Shown here piece by piece: positions 1-8,618 of a stretch of DNA of 37,805 bases (within the stretch, counting starts at the first letter, position 1; every line of letters begins with the position of its first letter). This DNA comes from Microbispora sp. ZYX-F-249 (lineage in GTDB: Bacteria; Actinomycetota; Actinomycetes; Streptosporangiales; Streptosporangiaceae). The notes under the pieces are model-generated. The model had not been told where the DNA came from. It did no database searches and worked only from the letters and a program-made list of their open reading frames with translations. The stretch spans positions 1 to 37,805 of the forward strand of contig NZ_JBDJAW010000056.1 in NCBI RefSeq assembly GCF_039649665.1, in the 5' to 3' direction. Both the position numbers and the translations under genes were made by a program.

Positions 1-2
1 TC

Positions 3-200
3 CTGCCCGCCCCGCTCATCCCCGTCTACCTGGCCGTATGGACCGTGATCAGCATCACCCGGATCCGCGACAAGACGAAACTCGCCGTCTGGTTCCGGGG
101 GTTGCGCGAGGGCCTGAAGGGCGGGCACGGGCAGCGCCGCCCCATGTCGTGGACCACCGTGGCACGGCTCACCGTGGCGGGCCGCCCCCCGATTGTGTGA
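3..200 (+). CDS. Glycosyltransferase family 2, C-terminal end (partial)
   Basis: The reading frame enters from the left edge and stops at TGA 198-200, giving 65 visible residues. It begins with a hydrophobic stretch (LIPVYLAVWTVISI) that looks like a membrane segment, followed by a basic tail ending GRPPIV. Actinobacterial membrane glycosyltransferases of family 2 often end with a membrane helix and a basic tail of this kind. The catalytic domain lies outside the window, so the donor and acceptor cannot be read. A perfect 14-bp hairpin follows 47 bases after the stop. The family call rests only on the tail and is moderate. Confidence 0.5.
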   Translation: MPAPLIPVYLAVWTVISITRIRDKTKLAVWFRGLREGLKGGHGQRRPMSWTTVARLTVAGRPPIV

Positions 201-247
201 TCAGCAGGCTCGGGCGCAGACTGTCGCCGGCCCGCCCGGACCGCTCG

Positions 248-283
248 TGGCGGGCCGGCGAGGATGAGCTCGCCGGCCCGCCA
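248..283. terminator. Bidirectional hairpin terminator between convergent genes
   Basis: TGGCGGGCCGGCGA at 248-261 pairs perfectly with TCGCCGGCCCGCCA at 270-283 across an 8-base loop. It lies between the end of the rightward glycosyltransferase and the end of the leftward GH43 gene. There is no long U tract, which is usual for actinobacterial terminators. Confidence 0.75.
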
Positions 284-348
284 CCTGCCGGCTACCGGTA
301 CGCGACCGGCCCCGGTTCAGTAGCGGGAATGCGCCGTGGCCGGTCGGG

Positions 349-3297
349 TTAGGCGCAGTTGATGGCGGTGTAGGAGGGGGCGTAGGTCGAGGTGACCTGC
401 CGGCCATCGATCGTCGCGGTCGCCGTAACGGTTGCCGTGCCCGTGGCGATCTGCCCGGCCCTGGTGTTGAAGGACTGGTAGGCCTGCTTGCCTTGGGCAA
501 CGTCGGCCACGGCCTTCGAACCGTAGGGGGTGGTCAGCGTCACGTTCGCCGGCACGGCGGCGTCGTTGACCGCGGTCACGGCCACGTACGCCGTGGTGCC
601 CACGCAGCGGGCGGTGGCGGTCACGGTCAGCGCGAGCTCCGAAGCGACCGGCACCGTGAACGACGCCGTACCTTCCGACGCCTTCAGGTAGTCGAAGCCG
701 AGGTACTCGGCCTTGACCGTCCGGGTGCCCGCGGGCAGACCCGCCGGCAGCGTGACCGTGGCCGCGCCATCCTTCAGGTAGGCGGTCTTCGACCACGAGC
801 CGATGCTGAACCGCACCTGACCGCCGGTCTCGAACCCGTCGGCCGCCTTGACCGTGGCGGTGGCCGTGGTCGTCTGGGCCCCGCTCGCGTACGGCTCGAC
901 GGCCACCTCGGTGCTGGTCGTGACGTCGCTGTTCGGGATCTTACGGATGTCGTTCCACTCGCGGAGGGTGAGCGGGATCACGGTGCCGTGACGCGGACGG
1001 ACGACGCCCGCGTTGGTCATCGTGATCGCCTTGGCGTTCCAGGTCGGAGCCTCGATGTTCTCGTGGCACGCGGCCTGGTATCCACCACCGTTGGTGTACC
1101 GGTCACCCCAGAGGTAGAACTGACCGGGGCAGGAGGTGTCACCGGGGTTCGCCTTGAAGATGATCGGCCCCTCGTACCCCTGGTTGGCGACCCACGTCGT
1201 GCGCCCCAGAGCCGGAGCCAGCAACGTCCAGTTGTTGATGTTGCTGTCCAGGAAGTCGGTGTGCTTCTCCGAGAAGATGTCCGAGCCCTGGTTGCCGGCC
1301 TCGTTCTTGGTCACGCGGTAGTAGTGGTCACCGACCCGGATCGCGGTCGTGTCGATCCGCGACAGCGGGGCCGGGTTCTGCCAGACCTTGGGAGCGGAGA
1401 ACGTCTGGAAGTCGCGCGTCGTGGTGTACCACATCTGCGCGTTCCCCTGACCGGTGCGGTTCACGGGGTCGTTCCACAGCGACTGCGCCCAGAACACGGC
1501 GTAGGCGCCGATCTCCTCGACCCACAGCGACTCGGGCGCGAAGGCGTTGCCCGCGTTGTCGGGCGCGACCTTCACGTGCCGCTGAGGAGTCCAATGCACG
1601 AGGTCGTGCGACTCGAACACCTCGATGTACTGGGTGTCGTTGATGGCGTATCCGCCCTGGTCGTACCAGTTCAGGTCGGTGGCGATCATGTAGAACGTGT
1701 CGCCGTCGGGTGAGCGGACGATGTGCGGGTCACGAAGGCCCTGGTCGCCGAGCTGGGAGATGAGCGACGGCCAGCCTCCGGTCAGACCGGTCCAGTCCAG
1801 AGCGGTGTTTCCGTTGGACGTCGCGAACATGATCTGCTCGCCGTCCGCGATCCCCTCGCCCTTGAAGTAGCCCAGGAAGTACCGCTCGTACTCCTCGGCA
1901 CGCGGCATGGCGGTGATGGTCACCGGGAACGACTTCGTCTTCGAGGCCGAACCCTTGGTGACGGTCGCCGTCAGGACGGCCTCGACATCCGCACGGCCGA
2001 AGGCCGGGCGGGTCACCTTACCCGTGGGGGTGACGAGGTCGGTGGTCGACTTCCAGGTGATCGTGGATCCGAACTCGCCGGTGGCCGGGAGGTTGATGTT
2101 TCCGCGCACGTCGTCGGTGGCGTACAGGGCCAGGTCGAACGTGTCACGGTCGACGGCCTGCGCGTCGTCGAACTCGGCCTTCACCACGATGGGGATCTCC
2201 CGTGTGGTGACCTCTTGGGCGCCCTTGCGGACGGTCGCCGTGAGCGTGGCCGTCGCGTCGGGCTGCCCCTTCGCGGGCCGGGTGATCTTGCCGGTCACCG
2301 CGACCTTGCGCGCGCTGGGCAGGGCCGGCGGGGTGCGAACCTCGACGACCGACGGGTCCGAACTCGTCCACGTGATGGTCGAGCCCGCCACGGAACCCAC
2401 CTTGGGCAGAACGATGTCGCGTACGATCGCACTGGTCAGGCCGAGGTCGATGGCGGCGGCGTCGGCGCGCACGCCATCGGAGACGGTCTTCTTCGCCAGG
2501 GCGAGCGTCTCGTCGAGGCTGACCGCCCGGTCGTAGACCCGGAAGTCCCGGAGCGTTCCGCGGAACGAGTAGTGGCCCGACGTCTGCGAGCGAGCGAGGA
2601 AGTTGCAGTTGGTCCCCGCGGCGTTCACCGACGGCGGCGTGGTCAGGTTCGTCGACGTCGCGTGCAGCACGCCGTCGAGGTAAAGCCTGCCGGTCCAGCT
2701 CGTGCCGTCCGCGTTCAGCGACTGGGTGTAGGTGACGTGCGTCCACGCCCCCTCGGGCATGCGGACCCGGTTCTGCTGGAGGTTCGCCGAACCCACCGCG
2801 ATGCGGAACCGCTGGGTGTTCGACGCGAAGATGGAGCCCTGGGCGCCGGTGTCGACGTCGCACGAGCCGGACTTCGCGCCGAAGCCCCACATCTGGTGCT
2901 CGCCGACGTTCGCCGGGTCGATCCACACGTCATAGTCGACGGTGAGGTTCGACATGCCGGCGGTGATGTTGTTCGGCAGCGCGACGTACGCACCGTCGAG
3001 GGCGCTCTCGTAGGAGCCGGGGTTGAACCTGACCCCATCGCCGGTCAAGGTCGCCTTCTCCGGATTCACGAGCCTGGCGTTCGCCGCCGAGCCCGCGCTA
3101 CCCGAGTTGACCAGCGTCGTCCCACCGGTCTCGTCGAGGGCGAAGTGGTGCACCAGACCCTCGTTGAGGTTCTCCTCGGCAGCGTGCGAGGGCGTCGCTG
3201 CGAACGAGACCGAGACAAGCGCACCCAGTAGCAGGCCCGCGACACCTCGGCCCTTGCGACTCAGCCTGTGACGTGACCTTTGCTGTCGCACTCTCAA
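349..3297 (-). CDS. Secreted LamG / Ig-like / GH43 glycosidase (arabinofuranosidase or xylosidase type)
   Basis: 982 residues. The TTG start at 3297 is chosen because AAGGAGGAT lies 5 bases upstream; GTG at 3291 is the alternative. A basic n-region, a hydrophobic core and ATPSHA form a secretion signal. Domains: LamG-like jelly roll about 45-265; two Ig-like domains of the atrophied bacterial type about 270-460 (each with TITWxS); a GH43 five-blade propeller about 463-790; an Ig-like repeat about 800-885; and a last beta-rich domain with one Cys near each end. GH43 residues visible are the base Asp in LRDPHI, the modulating Asp in SRIDTTAI and the acid Glu in NQGYEGP. The family removes arabinose or xylose from plant polysaccharides outside the cell. 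The exact substrate is not readable. A LacI-type palindrome lies 283 bases upstream. Confidence 0.88.
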   Translation of the reverse strand: MRVRQQRSRHRLSRKGRGVAGLLLGALVSVSFAATPSHAAEENLNEGLVHHFALDETGGTTLVNSGSAGSAANARLVNPEKATLTGDGVRFNPGSYESALDGAYVALPNNITAGMSNLTVDYDVWIDPANVGEHQMWGFGAKSGSCDVDTGAQGSIFASNTQRFRIAVGSANLQQNRVRMPEGAWTHVTYTQSLNADGTSWTGRLYLDGVLHATSTNLTTPPSVNAAGTNCNFLARSQTSGHYSFRGTLRDFRVYDRAVSLDETLALAKKTVSDGVRADAAAIDLGLTSAIVRDIVLPKVGSVAGSTITWTSSDPSVVEVRTPPALPSARKVAVTGKITRPAKGQPDATATLTATVRKGAQEVTTREIPIVVKAEFDDAQAVDRDTFDLALYATDDVRGNINLPATGEFGSTITWKSTTDLVTPTGKVTRPAFGRADVEAVLTATVTKGSASKTKSFPVTITAMPRAEEYERYFLGYFKGEGIADGEQIMFATSNGNTALDWTGLTGGWPSLISQLGDQGLRDPHIVRSPDGDTFYMIATDLNWYDQGGYAINDTQYIEVFESHDLVHWTPQRHVKVAPDNAGNAFAPESLWVEEIGAYAVFWAQSLWNDPVNRTGQGNAQMWYTTTRDFQTFSAPKVWQNPAPLSRIDTTAIRVGDHYYRVTKNEAGNQGSDIFSEKHTDFLDSNINNWTLLAPALGRTTWVANQGYEGPIIFKANPGDTSCPGQFYLWGDRYTNGGGYQAACHENIEAPTWNAKAITMTNAGVVRPRHGTVIPLTLREWNDIRKIPNSDVTTSTEVAVEPYASGAQTTTATATVKAADGFETGGQVRFSIGSWSKTAYLKDGAATVTLPAGLPAGTRTVKAEYLGFDYLKASEGTASFTVPVASELALTVTATARCVGTTAYVAVTAVNDAAVPANVTLTTPYGSKAVADVAQGKQAYQSFNTRAGQIATGTATVTATATIDGRQVTSTYAPSYTAINCA

Positions 3298-3586
3298 TCG
3301 ATCCTCCTTGATCCGGTCGCTGCGGACGCGTGGGGCGCGGCCGGGTTCGGGGCGGGGCAGGCCGCACGCGCGGGAGAGGCGAAATCCGCAAGGGTGGGCA
3401 GCGTGCCGGCGAGGTCCGGCGTGATCAGGCCTCGTTGAGACGCGCTCGGACGAGACGAGGGCAGCACAGACAAAGGTTCACCTCGCTGTGAGATGTGGGG
3501 GGCGTGAACTGGAGGGTGGGGCTGGGTGTCGCAGGTGTCCGGTCTTGAGTGCAGACCCTAACCTCCACTCCCAGCGAAAGATAGCG
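3298..3586. other. Upstream region of the GH43 gene
   Basis: About 290 bases without a convincing gene. It holds the AAGGAGG ribosome site just before the GH43 start and, at its far end, a LacI-like half-palindrome. I could not assign a clear -35/-10 pair. Confidence 0.5.
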
Positions 3587-3591
3587 CTAAC
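3580..3591. promoter_or_regulatory. Putative LacI-family operator upstream of GH43
   Basis: GATAGCGCTAAC is one base from the perfect palindrome GTTAGCGCTAAC, with the central CG typical of LacI-family operators. It sits upstream of the leftward GH43 gene. It differs at the two bases flanking the CG centre from the GTTACCGGTAAC sites on the right of the window, so a different LacI paralogue may bind it. No regulator gene is adjacent here. Confidence 0.45.
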
Positions 3592-3904
3592 ATGAGTGAA
3601 CTTTGCGAGCAAACCGATGGAAGCTGTGCGCCAGATGAACAAAGGTCCTTGTCGGCACTCGGCAAGCACCAAAGCCACCGTGCCGTACCAGATGTGCTCG
3701 GGCACGTGGGCGTTCGGGTGCAGGCCCGTCTCGCAGTCGGTGACGACGAGCCCCGGCCGCGAACGGCCACGGGCCGGCCTCGACCCCGATTGCCGGCAGG
3801 AGCGCCTCGGCCGCGGCGGCGTTGTCCACCGCGACGAGCAGGTTGACCACCTTGGGCGACCGCGCGGGGCCCTCGGCCGCCCGAATCCTCTCGATGTCCC
3901 TCAC
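3587..3904 (-). pseudogene. Frameshifted remnant of an unrecognised protein
   Basis: Reading leftward from GTG/ATG-like codons near 3904, one frame gives a protein-like stretch (VVNLLVAVDNAAAAEALLPA, then GPWPFAAG). The sense then continues in the next frame (VVTDCETGLHPNAHVPEHIW, then YGTVALVLAECRQ). The switch falls near 3750, at a run of G and C. Both halves look protein-like and neither frame is sensible throughout, so a single indel is the simplest reading. I do not recognise the family. Confidence 0.35.
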
Positions 3905-3921
3905 CGGACACAGGTGCCGGC

Positions 3922-4089
3922 GACCTGTGCCGCCAGATGGTCCTGGTAACCGAGATCGCCAAGGTCAGGGCGGTAGCATCCGTCCGCGTCATCGTCCAAG
4001 GCCGCCTGCGCCGGCGCACCTACGAGAATGACCCGGCGACAAGCGCACTGTCCACGAACTTGAGCTCTGAGAGTCGGCCAGGCCTCTGA
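3922..4089 (+). pseudogene. Possible single-stranded DNA-binding protein (ssb) fragment
   Basis: An open frame without a good start encodes VRVIVQGRLRRRTYEN followed by an unrelated tail and TGA at 4087-4089. The block resembles the OB-fold strand of bacterial SSB proteins (consensus like RVIVQGRLKQRSYE), and CRQM some 20 residues earlier could match the WRQxAE segment. The usual N-terminal ITVxGNL part and the acidic DDxPF tail are absent. If correct it is a decayed piece of a paralogous ssb. The match is short and by eye. Confidence 0.3.
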
Positions 4090-4110
4090 TGTGTCCGCGC
4101 CCGGAGGCGC

Positions 4111-5520
4111 TCAGGTGAGCCGGGCCCAGCGCCTGAGGGTGGCCGTGGCCTCGGCAAAGTCGCGAGAGGACAGGTGGCTGATGCTCGCGCCGTGGTTGGC
4201 GCTCGGGGCGACGAACACATGGCAGTCCGTTCCCTTCGGCGTGAACCGCTCGGCACTCCAGGGATCCCGCCCGCCGTAGACGAACATCATCCGGCTCGCC
4301 TGCCGGGTCACCCACGCGTCCACGTCCCGCATGGCCCTGCCGTCGAAACGGGCGCGGAGGGACGCGGGCAGCACGGAGTTCGGCTGGTAGAGCCCCGGAT
4401 ACCGGGTCAGGCCCTTGAGGTGGGCGAAGCTCAGGGACGCCCAGCCGAGCTGGGTGGCCGCCTGGTAGTAGTAGGGCAGGTACGGCTCGATGCCCTGGTC
4501 GGTGTACTGCTTCCAGGTCTGGATCTTGTCCACCCATCGGAAGATGGCGGCGTCGGAAGCCTTCTCCCCGGGGATGTCCCTGCAGTCCTGCTGCCGGAAG
4601 TACTGCCAGAACGTCCAGGCGGAGTCGAGCACGCTCATCTCGAAGGAGCGGTCGGCCGTGCCGATGGTGCGGCGGAAGGTGAGGCCCTCGCGCCTGGCCA
4701 TGGCCGTGAGCCGGGGGACCAGGCTCTTGCGGCGCTTGAGCGCCTCCCGCTGCACGGTGCGCAGGGCGGACCGGCACGACGGCGTGCCCACGGTCGTGAA
4801 GAACCGCTCGTAGACGCGGTCGTCGGCGTTGACCGCGTCGTTGGGTGCGACGTAGGCCACGACTCCGTCGAGGTCGCCCGGATAGAACCGGTGGTGGTAG
4901 ACGGCGGTCATGCCGCCCTTGCTGGCCCCGGTGCCGATCCAAGCACCGTCGTAGACCTGCTTGAGCGCCTCGACGATCGCGTGTTCGTCGCTCGCCTCCT
5001 GCCAGATGTCGAGCTTCGCCCAGTCCTTCGGCTTCGGGAGCGAGGTGCCGAAGAAACGGTGCTCGACGGAGAGCTGGTTGGCGTCGAGCCCATAGGTGGG
5101 CTCCTCGAGCCAGACCTTCTTCGGCACGAAATATCCGCTGGTGTAGAGCACCACGGGCCGGTCCAGCGACCGGTGCGAGAGAGTGAGCCGCTGCTGGAAC
5201 GTGGTGCCGCGCGGGTTCCGGTGGTCCACCGGCTGGGTGAAGGTGAGGGTGTAGTCCTTGTAGCCCTTCGCCCGCCCCTTCTTCACCGACACCACACGGA
5301 GGCCGGGGACGGCTTTGAGCCGCGCCAGGAGGTCGTCCTTCGCGTTCCCGGCCGTGGAAGCCGCGGACTTCGCCGGGACCGTCCCGGCGCCGCTCGCCGG
5401 GGTGGCCGCCGCGGGGACCGCGACCAGCAGGGACGACGCCAGCGCCGCCGAGAACATTGCCAGGGGTCCCCGCGTCCGCCGGACCGGACTCTTCCGCCGC
5501 GCGTACGGGCGCCCCGCCAT
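4111..5520 (-). CDS. Secreted S37-family serine aminopeptidase
   Basis: 469 residues from ATG 5520, preceded by GGGAG at 8 bases; an upstream GTG at 5595 lacks a ribosome site. The N-terminus has a long basic region, a hydrophobic core and an AAAT/APAS-like cleavage zone, so it is exported. The core matches peptidase family S37 (tripeptidyl and prolyl aminopeptidases of Streptomyces): nucleophile Ser in GTGASKGGM near residue 198, Asp in YGGRDPWS near 416 and His in SANHGAS near 442 form the alpha/beta-hydrolase triad. FTQPVDHRNP near the N-terminus is also typical. Length is normal for the family. It probably trims peptides outside the cell for nutrition. It is monocistronic by context. Confidence 0.88.
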   Translation of the reverse strand: MAGRPYARRKSPVRRTRGPLAMFSAALASSLLVAVPAAATPASGAGTVPAKSAASTAGNAKDDLLARLKAVPGLRVVSVKKGRAKGYKDYTLTFTQPVDHRNPRGTTFQQRLTLSHRSLDRPVVLYTSGYFVPKKVWLEEPTYGLDANQLSVEHRFFGTSLPKPKDWAKLDIWQEASDEHAIVEALKQVYDGAWIGTGASKGGMTAVYHHRFYPGDLDGVVAYVAPNDAVNADDRVYERFFTTVGTPSCRSALRTVQREALKRRKSLVPRLTAMARREGLTFRRTIGTADRSFEMSVLDSAWTFWQYFRQQDCRDIPGEKASDAAIFRWVDKIQTWKQYTDQGIEPYLPYYYQAATQLGWASLSFAHLKGLTRYPGLYQPNSVLPASLRARFDGRAMRDVDAWVTRQASRMMFVYGGRDPWSAERFTPKGTDCHVFVAPSANHGASISHLSSRDFAEATATLRRWARLT

Positions 5521-5661
5521 GCCGTTCACTCCCATGTCGACGTAGATCCACAACAGTGATCGGGAAGACTCTGGCGTATCGGCATATGTCAGCACAACCG
5601 CAAATGGGGATCCGGCTCACGGCCCCCTTTTCGCCTCAGGCGGGGCAGGCGTTGCCGGTGG

Positions 5662-6250
5662 CGTAGCGAGCATCGGAGCACCGAGCTGTCGACGGGTACG
5701 CAGAAGGTCCTGGACGCTTGGCGGGCCGAAGGTCGGTCGGAGCCAATGGTGATCAACCTGGTGTCCCTCTACCAGAGCGCGGAGGACTGGCGCGCCGATC
5801 GCTGAGCGTGTACGCGCCTGTGCTCGTGTGGCCTGGCGAAACTCGCGGCTCTTCACGCAGATGCTGACCGAGGTCCCCGAGCCTGTCGAGTACGAGGAGG
5901 AGTACCTTCCGGTGCCATGCGCGCTCGCCGGCTCAGCGTCTCGGACGATCGGGCGCTCACGAGCCTGGATCGACGTCATCATCGACGACGCCTGGGCTCC
6001 GGGCGAACCTGTCAGCCGCCCTGGCCCGAACCGCGTCACCTTCGGATGTCGCGTCGGTCCAATTGAAGGGCAGCTCGCCCCCGCCTGCTCGTTGGTCAAA
6101 GGCGCCGCAGTCGCGCCCGATGACCCGTTCTACGGTCGCAAGCTGACCCGCGAGGAAGCCCTCGCCCATCCCTGGCTGTCCGACTATTGGGAGACCATAG
6201 ACCACATTCTGGAGAACGACGCCACAGTCCGTCAGCATCTCTACGGATGA
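5662..6250 (+). pseudogene. Conserved unknown protein with a frameshift near 5803
   Basis: The frame ending at TGA 6248-6250 has a coding base pattern and a protein-like C-terminus (ALAHPWLSDYWETIDHILEN). It is open from GTG 5828 but has no ribosome site. Immediately upstream the next frame reads KVLDAWRAEGRSEPMVINLV and then SLYQSAEDWRADR before a TGA at 5803-5805. Removing one base there joins WRADR to ERVRACARVAWRN, a natural helix. I therefore read one gene split by a 1-base insertion. The family is not recognised and no transport signal or membrane segment is visible. If the frameshift is a sequencing error the gene is intact. Confidence 0.45.
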
Positions 6251-6356
6251 CCAGCCGTAGCCGAGGAGCCAGGCATGAATTGACACCACAGCACTGGAAA
6301 GTGGCGCTCCGACCCGCAGATGATTCGCCGCGCGGCGGAGCGTCCGCGCGGCCACC

Positions 6357-6722
6357 TCAGCGCCTGTCGAGATCCTGTCGAAACTCGTGCACCACTTCGA
6401 TGAGGCCGGAAATGTGCGCGTTGAATTCGTCCAGCTCCTCGGCGGGCACCCACAGCTCGAGGATCGTCTCCCCGCCGACCTGCCGGATCGGATATCGGGC
6501 CAGGAACTCACTGGAAACCCGGAAACGCGTCACGTAGCCCACCCCGTGGCGGGGAGCATTCCAGTCACGGGCGATTCTGATCGCGTAGGCCTCGTTGAGC
6601 ACCGGATAGAAAATGGGCTGCTCAGGTAGCCGCGGCGGCCACGCCCGCCACCGGGACCGCCGAACCAGTTCCAACTCCTCCGGCCCGGTCGGCCGCCACA
6701 AGGTCGTCAGCTCGTCCGACAT
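6357..6722 (-). CDS. Conserved actinobacterial protein of unknown function
   Basis: 121 residues from ATG 6722 with GGAG about 7 bases upstream. The pattern LWRPTGPEELELVRRS, WPPRLPEQPIFYPVLN, ARDW, GYVTRF, and QVGG followed by ELWVPAEELDEFN belongs to a widespread small cytosolic family in actinobacteria. I recall such proteins sometimes being labelled ADP-ribosylation/crystallin J1-like, but I would not infer a reaction from that. No signal peptide or membrane segment. It lies 50 bases after the membrane-protein gene on the same strand and could be the last gene of that leftward transcript. Confidence 0.7.
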   Translation of the reverse strand: MSDELTTLWRPTGPEELELVRRSRWRAWPPRLPEQPIFYPVLNEAYAIRIARDWNAPRHGVGYVTRFRVSSEFLARYPIRQVGGETILELWVPAEELDEFNAHISGLIEVVHEFRQDLDRR

Positions 6723-6772
6723 GTTCTCTCCTTTCCCGCCTCCCGTAACTCGTGGCGAACTCCCTTCGCGGC

Positions 6773-8089
6773 TCACGCGGCGAACAGGAGAAGCAGGCCC
6801 ACGACGGTGTAGACCACCATCAGCACGAGCAGGGGAATCTGCCCGAGGACGGCGGTACGCCGGGGGAACAGGGCCAGCGCGCGGTCGTGCGCGAGGACGG
6901 TGCCCAGCACGTGACCGATGACGATCACCGTGACCTGGAGGGTGGCGACTCCCGCGGGGGTGGTGCCGAGCGCCTGGATGGTCCACCCGGCGGTGCCGAG
7001 CCAGTCGGCACCGGTGTCCAGCGGGTCGGACAGCAGGGCGATGGTCCGCTGCCCCTCCAGCAGGAACAGGGTGTAGTAGTGGGCCACGACGTATCCGACG
7101 GCCACCGGCACGATCGAATGGGCGATCTCGCCCGCCGTCGTACCCGGCTTCGCCGAGCCCCATCGGCCGGCGAGCGCGGTCGCGGTCCGGTAGGCCGCGA
7201 GCACCAGGCCGATGACGGCGACCAGACCGGCGGTCCCCGTGACCGGCGCCGGCACCGCACTCTCCTGCATGAAGCGCACCCATACCGGGGCGTTGGACAG
7301 GCTGTCGTACATGGTGGAGCCCAGAAGCACGACCACCAGTGCCGTCAGTCCCGGTGCCGGCCGCAGCCCGGCCATGCCGTCGAGGGAGTTGCGCCAGACC
7401 ATGACGCCGCCGCGGCGTCTGCCCACCGGGGAGAGCCTGCCCACGAGGTCGCTGTAGACCTCGAACGGATCGGCGTGGCCGAACCACCGGGAGCCGAAGA
7501 CGGCCGCCCCGGCGAGCATGAGCACGGCGTAGCACGCGAGCCAGGCTCCGATGACCGGCAGGGTGGCCCGCTCGGGGGCGACCAGTTCCAGCCAGACGAA
7601 GGCGAACAGGCCGGCGCAGGCGGGCCAGTATCCGACGCCCGCGGGCAGCGGCCGCAGGCCGAGCTCGGGGTCGCGTCCGAACCCCCGGCAGGCCAGCAGG
7701 TGCAGCGTCCGCAGCGGGTTCAGGCCGCGCCACACCGGCCCGAACAGCAGCGACAGCGGCACCAGGCCGACCCAGAACAGTACGTAGAACGCCCCGGCCG
7801 TGGGATTGTCGGCCCGATCGGGACCGAAGATCAACCCGATGCAGAAGTACGCCGCGGCGACGAGCCCCGCGACTCGCCAGACCCACCGCCAGGCCGGCGC
7901 GGTCACCGCCGCCTGAAGGGTGGCGGGCAGCGAGCGGGCAGCGGTGAGGGCGGCATCCAGCCGTGGTTGTCTCCACAGTGCGCCGAGCGCCACGAACGAC
8001 ACCAGCAGCGCGAGGGCCGCGCCGATCAGCGCGGCCGAGAACGGGATCGGCAGGTCCTGACGACCGCCGACGCCATGAGCCAGCAGCAT
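6773..8089 (-). CDS. Polytopic membrane protein of the CopC-cupredoxin cluster
   Basis: 438 residues from ATG 8089, nine bases after the stop of the cupredoxin lipoprotein, so translation is probably coupled (only a weak GCCGGG ribosome site). I count roughly ten to twelve hydrophobic segments spread over the whole length, separated by short Arg-rich loops such as RRRGGVMVWRNSLDGMAG. A His followed by aromatic residues in a predicted membrane segment (VVAHYYTLFLLEGQ) could bind metal or cofactor, but that is speculation. I do not recognise a named family. Position directly after two periplasmic copper-type proteins suggests a role in copper handling or assembly of a membrane metalloprotein. 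Confidence 0.7.
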   Translation of the reverse strand: MLLAHGVGGRQDLPIPFSAALIGAALALLVSFVALGALWRQPRLDAALTAARSLPATLQAAVTAPAWRWVWRVAGLVAAAYFCIGLIFGPDRADNPTAGAFYVLFWVGLVPLSLLFGPVWRGLNPLRTLHLLACRGFGRDPELGLRPLPAGVGYWPACAGLFAFVWLELVAPERATLPVIGAWLACYAVLMLAGAAVFGSRWFGHADPFEVYSDLVGRLSPVGRRRGGVMVWRNSLDGMAGLRPAPGLTALVVVLLGSTMYDSLSNAPVWVRFMQESAVPAPVTGTAGLVAVIGLVLAAYRTATALAGRWGSAKPGTTAGEIAHSIVPVAVGYVVAHYYTLFLLEGQRTIALLSDPLDTGADWLGTAGWTIQALGTTPAGVATLQVTVIVIGHVLGTVLAHDRALALFPRRTAVLGQIPLLVLMVVYTVVGLLLLFAA

Positions 8090-8098
8090 CCCGGCGGC

Positions 8099-8590
8099 CT
8101 AACGCACGACGAGCTGGAACAGCTGCAGTCCCGACTCGTGCGTTTCCATCTCGAACAGCCCGGTCTCGTCGGCGACGAACTCGATGCTCGCGGGGGCGCC
8201 GGGCTTCAGGCTTGCCTCTTTGTCGTACCCGTGCAGGTGCGCCTCGTCGGCGGTGTCGCTGGTGACGGTGATCCGCACCGTCTGGCCCTTGGTCACTTCG
8301 ATCCGTCCCGGCGGCGGGGTGACCTTCCGGCCGGCGACGGTGACGGTGATCTCCTTCACGGCCGAGTCGGCCGAGTCGGCCGACTCTGCGGGGGCGGCGG
8401 GCGACTCGCCGGGGGCCGCGGGAGCCGATTCGGCAGGTGCCGGAGCAGCCGACTCGCTGGACGCCGGGGGAGCCGGCTCGGCGGGGGCGGCGGCGTCCGA
8501 CCCGCCACAGGCCGACGTGGCCATCAGCAGGGCCACGCCGAGCGGGAGCGCGGCGAGCAGCGGGCGCAGGCGCGCAGGGGCGATCGTCAT
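8099..8590 (-). CDS. Cupredoxin-like lipoprotein
   Basis: 163 residues from ATG 8590 with AGGAG 8 bases upstream. A lipobox (ATSAC, Cys near 28) predicts membrane anchoring. Residues 30-75 are a low-complexity Ala/Pro/Ser/Glu tether. Residues 78-163 form a cupredoxin-like beta-barrel with KGQTVRITVTSD, EAHLHGYD and GLFEMETHESG. His residues in HLHGYD and METHES could bind metal, but the Cys ligand of classic blue copper proteins is missing. It may be a copper carrier or a copper-free structural relative. It lies between the copC-like and membrane-protein genes with gaps of 28 and 9 bases, so the three are very likely one operon. Confidence 0.78.
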   Translation of the reverse strand: MTIAPARLRPLLAALPLGVALLMATSACGGSDAAAPAEPAPPASSESAAPAPAESAPAAPGESPAAPAESADSADSAVKEITVTVAGRKVTPPPGRIEVTKGQTVRITVTSDTADEAHLHGYDKEASLKPGAPASIEFVADETGLFEMETHESGLQLFQLVVR

Positions 8591-8618
8591 CCGGGGTTCT
8601 CCTGAGGGGTGGAGCGCG

